Assembly: GCF_018398395.1 (NCBI RefSeq)
Contig: NZ_JAHCBF010000005.1
Span: 248,001-312,000 of the forward strand
Reading direction: 5' to 3'
Length of the DNA: 64,000 bases
Source: Croceicoccus gelatinilyticus
GTDB taxonomy: Bacteria; Pseudomonadota; Alphaproteobacteria; Sphingomonadales; Sphingomonadaceae
Shown here piece by piece: positions 7,944 to 17,449 of this stretch; positions within the stretch are counted from its first letter, which is position 1; the number at the start of each line of letters is the position of its first letter. The notes under the pieces were generated by a model that had not been told where the DNA came from, made no database searches, and saw only the letters and a program-made list of their open reading frames with translations. Position numbers and translations under genes: made by a program.

Positions 7944-8764
7944 CAGTGGTATTCGGCGCCCGCGCCGCCCCAGATGTAGATCGCGACGAAGAGGAACAGC
8001 CACACGACGTCGACGAAGTGCCAGTACCAGGCAGCCGCTTCGAAGCCGAAGTGCTGCTTGGGCGTGAAGTGGCCCTTGTAGGCGCGCACGAGGCACACGA
8101 CCAGCATGATGGTGCCGACGATCACGTGGAAGCCGTGGAAGCCAGTCGCCATGTAGAAGGCCGAGCCGTAGGTGTTCTCACCGAACGGGAACGGCGCATG
8201 CATGTATTCGTAAGCCTGGATGAACGAGAACACGACGCCGAGGATGACAGTCGCCCACAGGCCCTTCTTCAGGCCATCACGGTCGCCGTTGATCAGCGAG
8301 TGGTGAGCCCAGGTAACGGTCGTGCCCGAGCAGAGCAGGATCAGCGTGTTGAGCAGCGGGAGGTCCCACGGATTCATCACGGCTTCGATCGCCTTGGGCG
8401 GCCACTGGCCGTCGACAACCTCGGTCAGGGCCGAGGGGAAGAGCGAGAAGTCGAAGAATGCCCAGAACCAGCCGACGAAGAACATCACTTCCGAAGCGAT
8501 GAACAGGATCATGCCGTAACGCTGGTGAAGCTGCACCACCGGGGTGTGATCGCCCGCGTGCGCTTCCTTGATGATGTTGCCGAACCAGCTGAACATCGAG
8601 ATGATCAGGCCGAGGAAACCGGCGATCAGCAGGTAGGTGCCGAACGGGTAGTCGTGCATGAAGAAGGCAAGACCCGTCGTCATCACGAAGGCGCTGACCG
8701 AAGTGATGAGCGGCCAGGGATCTGCCGGCAGAATGTGGTAATCGTGGTTCTTAGCGCCGGCCAT
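7943..8764 (-). CDS. ctaE: Cytochrome c oxidase subunit III
   Basis: A 273-residue subunit III of the aa3 oxidase with seven predicted transmembrane helices. Family hallmarks include NHDYHILPADPWPL at the start, SEVMFFVGWFWAFFDF, and FHGFHVIVGT, with the Glu/His residues that line the lipid-filled cleft near the proton-entry side. AGGGGA precedes the ATG as a Shine-Dalgarno. A 136-base gap separates it from ctaG upstream, the largest inside this chain, so a secondary promoter could lie there. Confidence 0.97.
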   Translation of the reverse strand: MAGAKNHDYHILPADPWPLITSVSAFVMTTGLAFFMHDYPFGTYLLIAGFLGLIISMFSWFGNIIKEAHAGDHTPVVQLHQRYGMILFIASEVMFFVGWFWAFFDFSLFPSALTEVVDGQWPPKAIEAVMNPWDLPLLNTLILLCSGTTVTWAHHSLINGDRDGLKKGLWATVILGVVFSFIQAYEYMHAPFPFGENTYGSAFYMATGFHGFHVIVGTIMLVVCLVRAYKGHFTPKQHFGFEAAAWYWHFVDVVWLFLFVAIYIWGGAGAEYH

Positions 8765-8900
8765 TATACGGTCCCCTGAGTTTCCAGCCTTTGAGCACTG
8801 CGGATCCGCGAACGGTTCCGCCCAATCGGTTTGAGGGGGCCTTTAACCCCGCCTGCGCGCCCGGTCCAGAGCCTTTGCGCGCCTTTTCGCCGGTTAGCGG

Positions 8901-9479
8901 TCAGCTATCCGCGCTTTCGTAGAAGGTATAGCTGAGCGTGACCGCCCCGACATCCTTCGTATCCGGGTCGTTCAGGTATTCCGGATCGATGTAGAAAAGC
9001 ACCGGCATCCGCATTTCCTGCCCGGGTTTCAGCGTCTGCTGCGTAAAGCAGAAACACTGGATCTTGTTGAAATAGATCCCCGCCTGCGTCGGCGTGACGT
9101 TGAAGGTCGCCGTGCCGGTAACGGGTTTGTCGGAATCGTTGCGCGCTACGAAAGTGGCCATGTCGCGCTGGCCGATCGTTACTTTCTGCTTGGGACGTTC
9201 GGGCCGGAATTCCCACGGAAGGCCCGGATCGGTGTTGGCGTCGAATCGCACCGTGATCATCTTGCCGGTCGCGGCCTGAACGGTGGCCGCCTGTGCCTCG
9301 TCCACGCGCTGCGTCGTGCCGCCAAGGCCAGTGACCTGGCAAAAGATGCGGTAAAGCGGGACCGAGGCATAACCGAGGCCCAGCATGGCGACCGCGATGC
9401 CGAGCGCGAACATGCCGACGCGAAGGTTGCTCTTCGGTGCAGGATTGTCCCCGCTCACGGTTGCGTCTGCCGTGCTCAC
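8901..9479 (-). CDS. ctaG: Cytochrome c oxidase assembly protein CtaG/Cox11
   Basis: A 192-residue copper chaperone that delivers copper to the CuB site of subunit I. One N-terminal membrane helix (about residues 22-42) anchors a periplasmic immunoglobulin-like domain with the copper-binding FNKIQCFCFTQQTLKPG motif (CxCF) at about residues 138-154. The start is GTG at 9479, inside the 4-base GTGA overlap with the small upstream gene, which supports this start and coupling. Confidence 0.95.
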   Translation of the reverse strand: MSTADATVSGDNPAPKSNLRVGMFALGIAVAMLGLGYASVPLYRIFCQVTGLGGTTQRVDEAQAATVQAATGKMITVRFDANTDPGLPWEFRPERPKQKVTIGQRDMATFVARNDSDKPVTGTATFNVTPTQAGIYFNKIQCFCFTQQTLKPGQEMRMPVLFYIDPEYLNDPDTKDVGAVTLSYTFYESADS

Positions 9480-9646
9480 CGCGCAGCCTCCTGCTCCGCC
9501 TGATAGGCCGCGATGTCGTCCTTGTCGGGGAAGCGCACGATGGTGAGCGCGAAGAACAGGATCACGAGGCCAAGCAGAACGAGGCCCAATGCCTTGTTCC
9601 GGCTCTTGCGGCGCGCTTCGAGTTGCTTCTGATCTTCGGGGGTCAT
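9476..9646 (-). CDS. Small CoxF-like membrane protein of the oxidase operon
   Basis: A 56-residue protein read from ATG 9646: a charged N-terminus ([20 protein letters not shown]), one membrane helix ([18 protein letters not shown], about residues 20-37) and an acidic tail. It overlaps ctaB by 4 bases (ATGA) and ctaG by 4 bases, which argues strongly for translation. Small single-helix proteins in this slot (often named CoxF) are common in alphaproteobacterial cta operons and are thought to help oxidase assembly. That role here is inferred from position. Confidence 0.85.
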   Translation of the reverse strand: MTPEDQKQLEARRKSRNKALGLVLLGLVILFFALTIVRFPDKDDIAAYQAEQEAAR

Positions 9647-10563
9647 GCGATCAGTCCTGCGTTGTAGATGAGTCTGTCGGCAACCAAGGCGCCAAACAAT
9701 GCGAAGAGATAAAGGATCGAGAAGGCGAAGAGCCGCTTTTCAGGCTTCATCGCGTCTTCTTCTGCGCTGGTGCGAAGGCCGACCGGCACCGACAGCGCGA
9801 CGAAGGCGATCGACAGCAGCGCTGCGCTGACCGCGTAGATCAGGCCGACCGAGCCGAGATACCATGGCGCGAGTGCAAAGGGCACGAGCAGGATGGCGTA
9901 GATCAGGATCTGGCGGCGGGTCGATTTCTCGCCCGCGACGACCGGCATCATCGGGATGCCGACCTTGGCGTAATCGGTCTTCACGAACAGCGCGAGCGCC
10001 CAGAAGTGCGGCGGGGTCCACATGAAGATGATCGCGAAAAGCACGATCGGCATCAGCGTGACATCACCCGTCACCGCGACCCAGCCGATCAGCGGCGGAA
10101 AGGCCCCTGCCCCACCGCCAACGACGATGTTCTGCGGAGTGCGCGGCTTCAGCCAGATCGTGTAGACGACGGCGTAATAGACAATGGAAACAGCCAGCAG
10201 CGCGGCCGTAAGCCAACCTGCCGACAGCCCCATGACGATCACCGATCCCGCCGAAAGCGCAATGCCGAAATCGCGTGCGTCGGTGCGCGCCATGCGCCCA
10301 GCGGGAATGGGCCGCTTTGCCGTGCGCTTCATCTGCGCGTCGATCTCGGCCTCGTACCACTGGTTCAGCGCCGCCGCGCCGCCTGCGCCCACCGCGATGC
10401 AAAGGATCACGATCGCGCCGATGACGGGGTGAATGCTACCCGGTGCCGCAAGCAGGCCGCACAAGCCGGTGAAGACGACCAGCGTCATCACGCGCGGCTT
10501 CGTCAGCGCGAGGAAATCGCGCCAGTCGCTGGGGATCAGTACGGAATGATCGGTGGTGATCAT
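9643..10563 (-). CDS. ctaB: Protoheme IX farnesyltransferase (heme o synthase)
   Basis: A 306-residue UbiA-type prenyltransferase that adds farnesyl to heme b, the first step to heme a. Family motifs: [17 protein letters not shown] at the first helix, the Asp/Glu-rich prenyl-binding region [19 protein letters not shown], and [16 protein letters not shown] in the second half. About nine membrane helices. ATG at 10563 (MITTDHSV) is preferred; an in-frame ATG at 10581 would add six residues, and neither has a strong Shine-Dalgarno. It follows ctaD by about 120 bases containing a GC hairpin. Confidence 0.95.
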   Translation of the reverse strand: MITTDHSVLIPSDWRDFLALTKPRVMTLVVFTGLCGLLAAPGSIHPVIGAIVILCIAVGAGGAAALNQWYEAEIDAQMKRTAKRPIPAGRMARTDARDFGIALSAGSVIVMGLSAGWLTAALLAVSIVYYAVVYTIWLKPRTPQNIVVGGGAGAFPPLIGWVAVTGDVTLMPIVLFAIIFMWTPPHFWALALFVKTDYAKVGIPMMPVVAGEKSTRRQILIYAILLVPFALAPWYLGSVGLIYAVSAALLSIAFVALSVPVGLRTSAEEDAMKPEKRLFAFSILYLFALFGALVADRLIYNAGLIA

Positions 10564-10634
10564 CGGAGCCCTATGAACCATGCGGTCCGGTGTTGGAAGC
10601 CCGCCCTTGGACGAACATCATGCCTCAAACAGAA

Positions 10635-10659
10635 CGCCCCGGGATCAGATCCCGGGGCG
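10635..10659 (-). terminator. GC hairpin between ctaD and ctaB (attenuator or processing stem)
   Basis: A perfect 12-bp inverted repeat CGCCCCGGGATC / GATCCCGGGGCG sits 28 bases past the ctaD stop on the minus strand, followed by only a short T-rich run (TTCTGTTT). It may partly terminate or stabilise the ctaCD message relative to the assembly genes. Full termination is unlikely because ctaB has no clear promoter of its own. Confidence 0.5.
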
Positions 10660-10686
10660 CCTTGGTGATCGCGGTGTCCCGGTGCC

Positions 10687-12384
10687 TCAGTGGGCGCCGG
10701 CCTTGTCGTCGATGACCGGCAGGGTCTCGAACTGGTGGAACGGCGGCGGGCTGGACAGCGTCCATTCCAGCGTCGTGGCACCTTCACCCCAATAGTTCGG
10801 GGCAGCCTTCTTGCCGGCGATCAGCGAGTAGAAGACGTTGATGAAGAAGATCACGATCGAGATAGCCATGATCTCATAACCGCGCGTCGCGATCTCGTTC
10901 CACAGCGTATAGGCCGGGGTATAGTCGGGGTAACGACGCGGCATGCCCTGCATCCCGAGGAAGTGCATCGGGAAGAACAGCGTGTTCACGCCCACGAAGA
11001 AGACGATAAACTGCAGCTTCGAGAGGAACTCGGAGTGCATTTTGCCGAACATCTTCGGGAACCAGTACCACCAGCCAGCGAAGAGAGCGGTAACCGCACC
11101 CAGCGACAGCACGTAGTGGAAGTGCGCGACGACGTAGTAGGTGTCGTGCAGGTTGTCGTCGATGCCGCCGTTGGCCAGCACGACACCCGTGACGCCGCCG
11201 ACGGTGAAGAGGAAGATGAAGCCAAGGGCCCACCACATGGGCGACTTGAATTCAAGGCTGCCGCCCCACATCGTCGCGATCCACGAGAAGATCTTGATGC
11301 CGGTCGGTACCGCGATGACCATCGTGGCGGCCGTGAAGTACATCTTCTCGTTCACCGAGAGGCCGACCGTGTACATGTGGTGTGCCCACACGATGAAGCC
11401 GACGACGCCGATGGCGACCATGGCGTAAGCCATGCCGAGGTAGCCGAAGACCGGCTTGCGGCTGAAGGTCGAGACGATCTGGGAGATGATGCCGAAGCCC
11501 GGCAGGATCATGATGTAGACTTCGGGGTGACCGAAGAACCAGAACAGGTGCTGGTACAGGATCGGATCGCCGCCACCGGCCGGATCGAAGAACGTCGTAC
11601 CGAAGTTACGATCGGTCAGCAGCATGGTGATGGCTGCGGCCAGGACCGGAAGGGCCAAGAGCAGCAGGAAGGCGGTAACCAGCACAGACCACACGAACAG
11701 CGGCATCTTGTGCAGGGTCATGCCCGGCGCACGCATGTTGAAGATGGTGGTGATGAAGTTGATCGCGCCCATGATCGAGCTAGCACCGGCAAGGTGCAGC
11801 GCGAAGATGGCGAAGTTCACCGACGGTCCGGGCGAGCCCGAAGTCGAGAGCGGAGCGTAAACGGTCCAGCCGGTACCCGCGCCGTTGCCCGTACCGCCCG
11901 GCACGAAAGCCGAGATCATCAGCGAGCAGAAAGCGACGAACGTCAGCCAGAACGAGATGTTGTTCATGCGCGGGAAGGCCATGTCCGGCGCGCCGATCAT
12001 GATCGGAACGAACCAGTTGCCGAAACCGCCGATGACGGCCGGCATGACCATGAAGAAGACCATGATAAGGCCGTGGGCCGAGATCAGGACGTTCCACAGG
12101 TGCAGCGTTTCGTCGAAGTTGGCACCGTCACCGCCGAGGAACGTGGTCCACCAGCCGAGATACTGGATGCCCGGTTCGGCGAGTTCGGCACGCATGATGC
12201 CGGAAATCGCACCACCGACGACGCCCGCGAAGATCGCGAAGATCAGGTAGAGGGTGCCGATGTCCTTGTGGTTGGTGGACATGAACCAGCGCTGGAAAAA
12301 CGGCGGCTTGTGATCTGCGTGGCTGTGCAGATCGTGCGCGTCATCGTGTGCCGGCAGCGTTTCGGGGGTTGCTGTGGTAGCCAT
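10687..12384 (-). CDS. ctaD: Cytochrome c oxidase subunit I
   Basis: A 565-residue catalytic subunit of the aa3 oxidase with twelve membrane helices. Visible landmarks are [15 protein letters not shown] at the start, the heme/CuB region [18 protein letters not shown] (with the His-Pro-Glu-Val-Tyr motif of the His-Tyr cross-link), AHHMYTVGL (CuB histidines), and [18 protein letters not shown]-type sequence carrying the heme a and a3 histidines. The N-terminus has a His/Asp-rich stretch ([14 protein letters not shown]). It lies 25 bases after ctaC. Confidence 0.98.
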   Translation of the reverse strand: MATTATPETLPAHDDAHDLHSHADHKPPFFQRWFMSTNHKDIGTLYLIFAIFAGVVGGAISGIMRAELAEPGIQYLGWWTTFLGGDGANFDETLHLWNVLISAHGLIMVFFMVMPAVIGGFGNWFVPIMIGAPDMAFPRMNNISFWLTFVAFCSLMISAFVPGGTGNGAGTGWTVYAPLSTSGSPGPSVNFAIFALHLAGASSIMGAINFITTIFNMRAPGMTLHKMPLFVWSVLVTAFLLLLALPVLAAAITMLLTDRNFGTTFFDPAGGGDPILYQHLFWFFGHPEVYIMILPGFGIISQIVSTFSRKPVFGYLGMAYAMVAIGVVGFIVWAHHMYTVGLSVNEKMYFTAATMVIAVPTGIKIFSWIATMWGGSLEFKSPMWWALGFIFLFTVGGVTGVVLANGGIDDNLHDTYYVVAHFHYVLSLGAVTALFAGWWYWFPKMFGKMHSEFLSKLQFIVFFVGVNTLFFPMHFLGMQGMPRRYPDYTPAYTLWNEIATRGYEIMAISIVIFFINVFYSLIAGKKAAPNYWGEGATTLEWTLSSPPPFHQFETLPVIDDKAGAH

Positions 12385-12409
12385 GATCTTACCCTATGCG
12401 GAAATCTGG

Positions 12410-13408
12410 TCAGGCCGTCGTAACGTCGGCGGCGGCGGGCTCTTCGCCCTCGGTGGTGACTTCGGCGTCGCCTTCTTCGGCAGCGGCAGGAGCCTCGGCA
12501 GCCTCATCGGCGCCGGCGAGTTCACCACCCTGCTCAAGGACCCATGCCTCGAACTGCTCCTTGGGAAGAGCTTCGACCGTGATCGGCATGTAGCCGTGGC
12601 GCACGCCGCAAAGTTCCGAGCACTGGCCGTAGTAGACGCCCGGCTCCTTGATGAAGAGAGCCTTCTCGTTCAGGCGACCGGGAACCGCGTCCAGCTTGAA
12701 CCAGAGCGAGGGAACCGCGAACGAGTGGATCACATCCATACCGATGGTCTGGATGCGGATCGGAACGCCGGCGGGGACGACCATGCGGTTGTCGACGGCG
12801 AGCTGGGCGGGTTCGCCGCGAGCGATCGCCTCTTCTTCGGGCAGCATGTTCGAGATGACTTCGAAGCCGCCGTTATCGGGATATTCGTAGCCCCAGTACC
12901 ACTGGTAGCCGTTGACCTTCACGGTCAGCGCGTCTTCCGGCGGCGATTCGTACTGCTTGGCCAGCAGGTCGATCGAGGGAACGGCGATGCCGAGAAGGAT
13001 GAGAACCGGAACGCCGGTCCAGATCACTTCGATCAGCGTGTTGTGGCTGGTCTTCGACGGATTCGGGTTCTTGCCGCGGCGATAGCGCACCATGACCCAA
13101 AGCAGCAGGAGAAGAACGAAAAGCGAGATAACCGTGATAAGCGGCATCAGGAGCGCATCGTGCATCCATGCGCCGTAATCGCCGATCGGCGAATACTGGT
13201 CCTGGAACCAGACGCCGCCGTCGACGGGCATGCCCTTGCCATCGGTCGGAGCCATCGGGACATAACCGCCCGCTGCTTCGGCCGCGGCCTCGGTCGCCTC
13301 GGCAACGGGTGCCTCGGTGGTCGCTACTGCGGCGAGAGCCGCCTGCGGCAGGAGGGCGAGCGTCGTCGCGGCCCCTGCAATATACTGAACTGTGCGGCGG
13401 ATTCCCAT
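12410..13408 (-). CDS. ctaC: Cytochrome c oxidase subunit II
   Basis: A 332-residue subunit II with a signal peptide, two membrane helices (near residues 85-108 and 130-150), and a periplasmic cupredoxin domain. The CuA site is CSELCGVRHGYM, and the cytochrome c/electron-entry motif GYQWYWGYEYPD is present. The C-terminal tail is Ala/Glu-rich and acidic, longer than needed for the fold. The start ATG at 13408 (MGIRRTVQYI) begins a sensible signal peptide; upstream in-frame sequence does not. It is the first gene of the oxidase chain. Confidence 0.97.
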   Translation of the reverse strand: MGIRRTVQYIAGAATTLALLPQAALAAVATTEAPVAEATEAAAEAAGGYVPMAPTDGKGMPVDGGVWFQDQYSPIGDYGAWMHDALLMPLITVISLFVLLLLLWVMVRYRRGKNPNPSKTSHNTLIEVIWTGVPVLILLGIAVPSIDLLAKQYESPPEDALTVKVNGYQWYWGYEYPDNGGFEVISNMLPEEEAIARGEPAQLAVDNRMVVPAGVPIRIQTIGMDVIHSFAVPSLWFKLDAVPGRLNEKALFIKEPGVYYGQCSELCGVRHGYMPITVEALPKEQFEAWVLEQGGELAGADEAAEAPAAAEEGDAEVTTEGEEPAAADVTTA

Positions 13409-13523
13409 CACCAGTCTGTCGCCTTCCTGCGTCGTTCCAACTGTATTCCAGCCCCCTTCGCCTGTGCTGCACCACGCCCGAACGCGATACAAAACACCCC
13501 TTGAAGGTCCGCTTGCGAGGGGG

Positions 13524-13552
13524 CCTATACGCGCGCTTGCGGCCTGTCTCAA
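13524..13552 (-). promoter_or_regulatory. ctaC: Predicted promoter of the ctaC-ctaD-... operon
   Basis: On the minus strand TTGAGA (13552-13547), a 17-base spacer and TATAGG (13529-13524) form a good vegetative promoter. Transcription would start near 13517, giving a leader of roughly 110 bases before ctaC. The divergent pyrE starts 126 bases on the other side. Confidence 0.55.
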
Positions 13553-13677
13553 GCACCTCTAGGGGATATTTTTGCACTGCGGCGCGGCAGTCGGTCCATC
13601 GCACCATTGGCCCAGACCGTCGCAGCGGCACTAATATGGCCCAGTTCAGCGGCCCAAAGGCCCCGGGAAAGAAACGC

Positions 13678-14262
13678 ATGACCGACGAAGAAGTCCTCTC
13701 CGAATTCCGCGCCGCCGGCGCATTGCTCGAGGGGCATTTCCTGCTCTCTTCGGGCCGCCACAGCGCACATTACCTGCAGTGCGCGCGCGTATTGATGAGC
13801 CCGGACCGCGCCGGACGACTTGCTGTCGCCTTGGCCGCAAAGCTGCCGCGCGACATCCGCTCAAAAATCGACAAGGTCGTCTCGCCCGCGATGGGCGGTC
13901 TCATCATCGGGCACGAAATGGGCCGCGCACTGAACGTCGACGCGATTTTCGTGGAACGTCCCACCGGCACCTTCGAACTGCGCCGCGGATTCTCTATAGA
14001 ACCGGGCGAAAGGGTTCTGATGGTCGAAGACGTCGTCACCACGGGCCTTTCCAGCCGCGAGGCGATCAAGGCAATCGAGGACGAAGGCGGCAAGGTCATC
14101 GCGCTCGCCTGTCTCGTCGACCGCACCGGCGGCGAGATCGAATTCGACGTGCCGTTCCAGCCGCTCGTCTCGCTGACCTTCCCGACTTACGCCGAGGACG
14201 AGCTGCCTGAGGAACTGGCCGCTACCCCTGCCGTTAAGCCCGGAAGCCGCAAGGCCGCATAA
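13678..14262 (+). CDS. pyrE: Orotate phosphoribosyltransferase
   Basis: A 194-residue transferase joining orotate to PRPP to give OMP in pyrimidine synthesis. The PRPP-binding motif is VLMVEDVVTTGLSSREA, and the flexible-loop region follows VVSPAMGGLIIGHEMGRAL. ATG 13678 (MTDEEVLSEF) follows GGGAAAG at a suitable distance. An in-frame ATG at 13636 would add 14 residues (MAQFSGPKAPGKKR) and cannot be excluded. It opens the plus-strand run pyrE-pdxJ-acpS-lepB. Confidence 0.93.
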   Translation: MTDEEVLSEFRAAGALLEGHFLLSSGRHSAHYLQCARVLMSPDRAGRLAVALAAKLPRDIRSKIDKVVSPAMGGLIIGHEMGRALNVDAIFVERPTGTFELRRGFSIEPGERVLMVEDVVTTGLSSREAIKAIEDEGGKVIALACLVDRTGGEIEFDVPFQPLVSLTFPTYAEDELPEELAATPAVKPGSRKAA

Positions 14263-14274
14263 GGAAATAGAGCA

Positions 14275-15018
14275 GTGGTGAGCGAACGGCTCCGCCTTGG
14301 TGTCAACATCGATCACGTCGCCACGATCCGCAACGCGCGCGGCGGCGACCATCCCGATCCCGTGCGCGCGGCGGAAATCGTCGCGGCCGTTGGCGGTGAC
14401 GGCATTACCGCACACTTGCGCGAGGATCGCCGCCACATCCGTGACGGCGACCTTGCCCGCATCCAGTCTGCGACCGGCCTGCCGCTGAACCTGGAAATGG
14501 CGGCGACGGACGAGATGCTGGAAATCGCCCTCGCCCATGCGCCGCACGCGGCCTGCATCGTCCCCGAAAAGCGCGAGGAGCGCACGACCGAGGGCGGGCT
14601 CGACGCAGCCGGACAGCACAACCGCCTCGCCCCAATCTGCGCGCGGCTTGCCGATGCAGGTATCCGCGTGTCCTTGTTCATCGAGGCCGAGGAACGCCAG
14701 ATAGAAGCCGCGATGAAGCTTGGCGCGCCGGTCGTCGAATTCCACACCGGCGAATATGCCCACGCGCAAATCGACGGCGACAGCGAGCGCACAGCCCGCG
14801 AATTGAAGCGCATCACGGACATGGCGGCACTGGCAGCAAAGAATGGTATCGAGCCCCACGCGGGTCACGGCCTGACTTACGAAAACGTCACCCCCATCGC
14901 CGCCATCCCGCAACTGGCCGAGCTCAACATCGGGCATTATCTGATCGGCGAGGCCATCTTCGTCGGGCTGGAAAACGCCGTGCGCCGGATGCGCGAACTG
15001 ATGGATGAGGCGCGTTAA
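14275..15018 (+). CDS. pdxJ: Pyridoxine 5'-phosphate synthase
   Basis: A 247-residue TIM-barrel enzyme condensing 1-deoxyxylulose 5-phosphate with aminoacetone phosphate to form pyridoxine phosphate (vitamin B6). The N-terminus [19 protein letters not shown] is the family signature, followed by [13 protein letters not shown] and the phosphate-binding GHGLTYENV ... [11 protein letters not shown]. The start is GTG at 14275, nine bases after AAGGA; a second in-frame GTG follows at once. Its stop overlaps the acpS start (TAATG). Confidence 0.96.
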   Translation: MVSERLRLGVNIDHVATIRNARGGDHPDPVRAAEIVAAVGGDGITAHLREDRRHIRDGDLARIQSATGLPLNLEMAATDEMLEIALAHAPHAACIVPEKREERTTEGGLDAAGQHNRLAPICARLADAGIRVSLFIEAEERQIEAAMKLGAPVVEFHTGEYAHAQIDGDSERTARELKRITDMAALAAKNGIEPHAGHGLTYENVTPIAAIPQLAELNIGHYLIGEAIFVGLENAVRRMRELMDEAR

Positions 15019-15431
15019 TGATCATCGGCATGGGCTCCGACCTCTGCAACATCGAGCGGATCCAGAACTCGCTGGAACGCTTTGGCGAGCGATTCGAGCT
15101 GCGCGTCTTTACCGAAGTCGAACGCGGCAAGGCTGCGCGCCGGCCTCACACCCGCGCCGGCACTTATGCCAAGCGGTTCGCTGCCAAGGAGGCTTTCTCC
15201 AAGGCGGTCGGCACCGGGTTCAAACGCGGGGTCTTCATGAAGGACATCGGCGTCGTGAACGCGCCCTCCGGCGCGCCGACGCTGGCGCTTGAAGGCGGCG
15301 CGGCGGCGCGGCTGGCCGAGCTTACGCCGCATGGCCACGAAGTTCATGTCCACCTGACACTGACCGACGATCACCCCTGGGCGCAGGCCTTCGTTGTGAT
15401 CGAAGCGCGGCCCCTGATGCAGGCGGGTTGA
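15018..15431 (+). CDS. acpS: Holo-[acyl-carrier-protein] synthase
   Basis: A 137-residue 4'-phosphopantetheinyl transferase that activates acyl carrier protein. [16 protein letters not shown] carries the conserved Asp of the Mg site, and [18 protein letters not shown] carries the Glu and Lys of the second motif. It is one base-overlapped with pdxJ and three bases before lepB, a classic pdxJ-acpS-lepB operon of alphaproteobacteria. Confidence 0.96.
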   Translation: MIIGMGSDLCNIERIQNSLERFGERFELRVFTEVERGKAARRPHTRAGTYAKRFAAKEAFSKAVGTGFKRGVFMKDIGVVNAPSGAPTLALEGGAAARLAELTPHGHEVHVHLTLTDDHPWAQAFVVIEARPLMQAG

Positions 15432-15434
15432 GCG

Positions 15435-16364
15435 ATGCCGCTTTTCGGAAAAGGCGAAGCAGTGCGCAAATCGCCGCAGACGCTGACGAAGCAAAAAGAA
15501 GGCCATTCCTGGCTTCAGGAAATCGTCGGCCTTCTCCTGATGCTGCTGGCGGTGATCGCGTTCCACAGCCTGGTCGCAAAGCCGTTCTACATTCCCTCGA
15601 TCTCGATGATGCCCAATCTGCTGGTCGGGGACCGGCTGATCGTGTCGAAATATCCTTACGGCTATTCATGGGTCTCGGCGAGCTTCCACGTCCTGCCGCG
15701 GGACGACTGGCGCGTATTTCCCGGCACGCCCGAATATGGCGACATCGTCATCGTCGTGCCGCCTTATGCGACCGACGACTGGATCAAGCGCGTCGTCGCC
15801 CTGCCCGGTGACAGGATCGCGGTTCACAAGGGCCGCATAATCCTGAACGGCGTTGCCGTCCCGCAGGAAGTCGAGCCGCCGGTCGACCTGCCCGTCGATC
15901 TCAACGCGCCGTGCGAACCTTATACCTTCCCCTACCTTCGCAAGCGGCTGCCTTCGGGCAGCGAAGTCTGCGAACTGCCGCTTCGCCGCGAAACGCTGCC
16001 CAACGGGGCGAGTTACGTGATTATCGATCACATGGAGAACCAGCCGCTCGACGACATGGCGGAGATCGTCATTCCCGACGGCCACGTCTTCCTGATGGGC
16101 GACAACCGCGATCACAGCGCCGACAGCCGCGAAATGAACCCGGGCAAGGGTCTCAATGGTCCCGTACCCCTCGCCAATATCGGCGGGCGGGCAGAGTTCA
16201 TCACCTTTTCGCTCGACGGAACAGAGAGTTGGAACCCGCTGACCTGGTGGGGAGCCTTGCGCGAAGGGCGCGCGTGGCGCAGTCTGCGGCCCGAGATAAG
16301 GGAACGCGGTCCGGCGATCGCGTCCACGCCTGCAAACGGCGTCACTGGGGAGCATGACAGCTGA
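15435..16364 (+). CDS. lepB: Signal peptidase I
   Basis: A 309-residue type I signal peptidase that removes Sec signal peptides at the outer face of the inner membrane. After one N-terminal helix (LQEIVGLLLMLLAVIAFHSL) comes the catalytic serine box PSISMMPNLLVGDRLIVSK, then the catalytic lysine box WIKRVVALPGDRI, and the GDNRDHSADSRE box near the C-terminus. It is coupled to the downstream permease by a TGATG overlap. Confidence 0.96.
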   Translation: MPLFGKGEAVRKSPQTLTKQKEGHSWLQEIVGLLLMLLAVIAFHSLVAKPFYIPSISMMPNLLVGDRLIVSKYPYGYSWVSASFHVLPRDDWRVFPGTPEYGDIVIVVPPYATDDWIKRVVALPGDRIAVHKGRIILNGVAVPQEVEPPVDLPVDLNAPCEPYTFPYLRKRLPSGSEVCELPLRRETLPNGASYVIIDHMENQPLDDMAEIVIPDGHVFLMGDNRDHSADSREMNPGKGLNGPVPLANIGGRAEFITFSLDGTESWNPLTWWGALREGRAWRSLRPEIRERGPAIASTPANGVTGEHDS

Positions 16365-17449
16365 TGGACGTCGACGATCCGCACCCGCAAACCCATAGCC
16401 CGACAACAATTTCCGACCCCCAGCTGCGCTTCGAGGCGCGCAAGGCGCTCGTCTGGTCGCTGGTCGTCGTGCTTGTCGGCACCGCGATCTACATGGCGCA
16501 GGCGCTGCTGGTCGTGTTCGGCGGCATGGTCTTTGCCGCGATCATCGACGGCGGGGCGCGTCTGCTAGGCAAAGTCGTGCCGCTGGGTCGCGGGGCGCGC
16601 ATTTCGATCGTGCTGTTTTTCGGCGTGCTGTTTGCAGCCTGGGTCGCGTTTTTTGCCGGAACCCAGCTTGCCGAACAGGCGGCACAGTTCCCTTCGATCA
16701 TCGAGGAACAGGGCGTTCGCGTCATCAACTGGCTTGAAGAGCAAGGCTTTGCCATCAACGCCGATTCGATGTCAGGCATCGTACAGCAGGCGGCTGGCGG
16801 CGTCGGGCAACTGACCCGCGCGGTCGGCGGCCTGATCGGCGGCGTCACGACGCTGCTGCTGATCCTGATCCTTGGCATCTACATCGCGCTGGAACCGAGG
16901 CTCTACGAACGCGGCGTCGCATGGATGCTGCCCGACAACAGCCGCGAAAGTTTCCTCGAAATGGCGGGCAAGATGGCACATGCGCTGCGCCGCCTGATGT
17001 TCGGGCGCCTTGTCGGAATGGTCTTCGAAGGCCTGCTGACATGGGCCGCACTCGCCCTTTACGGGGTGCCATTGGCGGCCCTGCTTGGCCTCTTGACGGG
17101 CCTGCTCGCCTTCATCCCCAATATTGGCGCGGTCATTTCGGGCCTGCTGATGGTTCTGGTCGGCTTTTCGGGCGGGACGGACATGGCGCTCTACTGCCTT
17201 GGCGTCTATCTCGTGGTGCAGACCTTCGACGGCTATGTCGTGATCCCGATGATCGCGAAGAAGACCGTCGATCTCGCCCCGGCCCTCGTCCTAGCCATGC
17301 AGCTTATCCTCGGCATCCTGTTCGGGATCATCGGCCTTGCGCTGGCCGATCCGCTGGTGGCGATGTTCAAGGTCATGCTCGAACACCGTAGTGAACGTGC
17401 CGGCAAGGGCACCCCCGATGGCTTCCTCGACGCGGAGACACCCGCCTGA
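16364..17449 (+). CDS. AI-2E family (PerM-type) membrane permease
   Basis: A 361-residue inner-membrane protein with about eight hydrophobic segments arranged as in the AI-2E/PerM family: two N-terminal helices, a long amphipathic middle (AEQAAQFPSIIEEQGVRVIN), and a C-terminal core with LTGLLAFIPNIGAVISGLLM, the family's best-conserved stretch. Members export varied small molecules or ions; the substrate here is unknown. It overlaps the genes on either side by one base. Confidence 0.85.
   Translation: MDVDDPHPQTHSPTTISDPQLRFEARKALVWSLVVVLVGTAIYMAQALLVVFGGMVFAAIIDGGARLLGKVVPLGRGARISIVLFFGVLFAAWVAFFAGTQLAEQAAQFPSIIEEQGVRVINWLEEQGFAINADSMSGIVQQAAGGVGQLTRAVGGLIGGVTTLLLILILGIYIALEPRLYERGVAWMLPDNSRESFLEMAGKMAHALRRLMFGRLVGMVFEGLLTWAALALYGVPLAALLGLLTGLLAFIPNIGAVISGLLMVLVGFSGGTDMALYCLGVYLVVQTFDGYVVIPMIAKKTVDLAPALVLAMQLILGILFGIIGLALADPLVAMFKVMLEHRSERAGKGTPDGFLDAETPA

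Noticed and set aside
10635-10659. Hairpin between ctaD and ctaB as a full terminator
   Set aside because: The T run is short and broken, and ctaB has no promoter of its own, so complete termination is unlikely. Kept only as an attenuator-like stem.
10690-12423. A 577-codon open frame on the plus strand opposite ctaD
   Set aside because: It is the antisense shadow of a complete, highly conserved ctaD. Its translation is Arg/His/Asp-rich with no recognisable domain or ribosome site.
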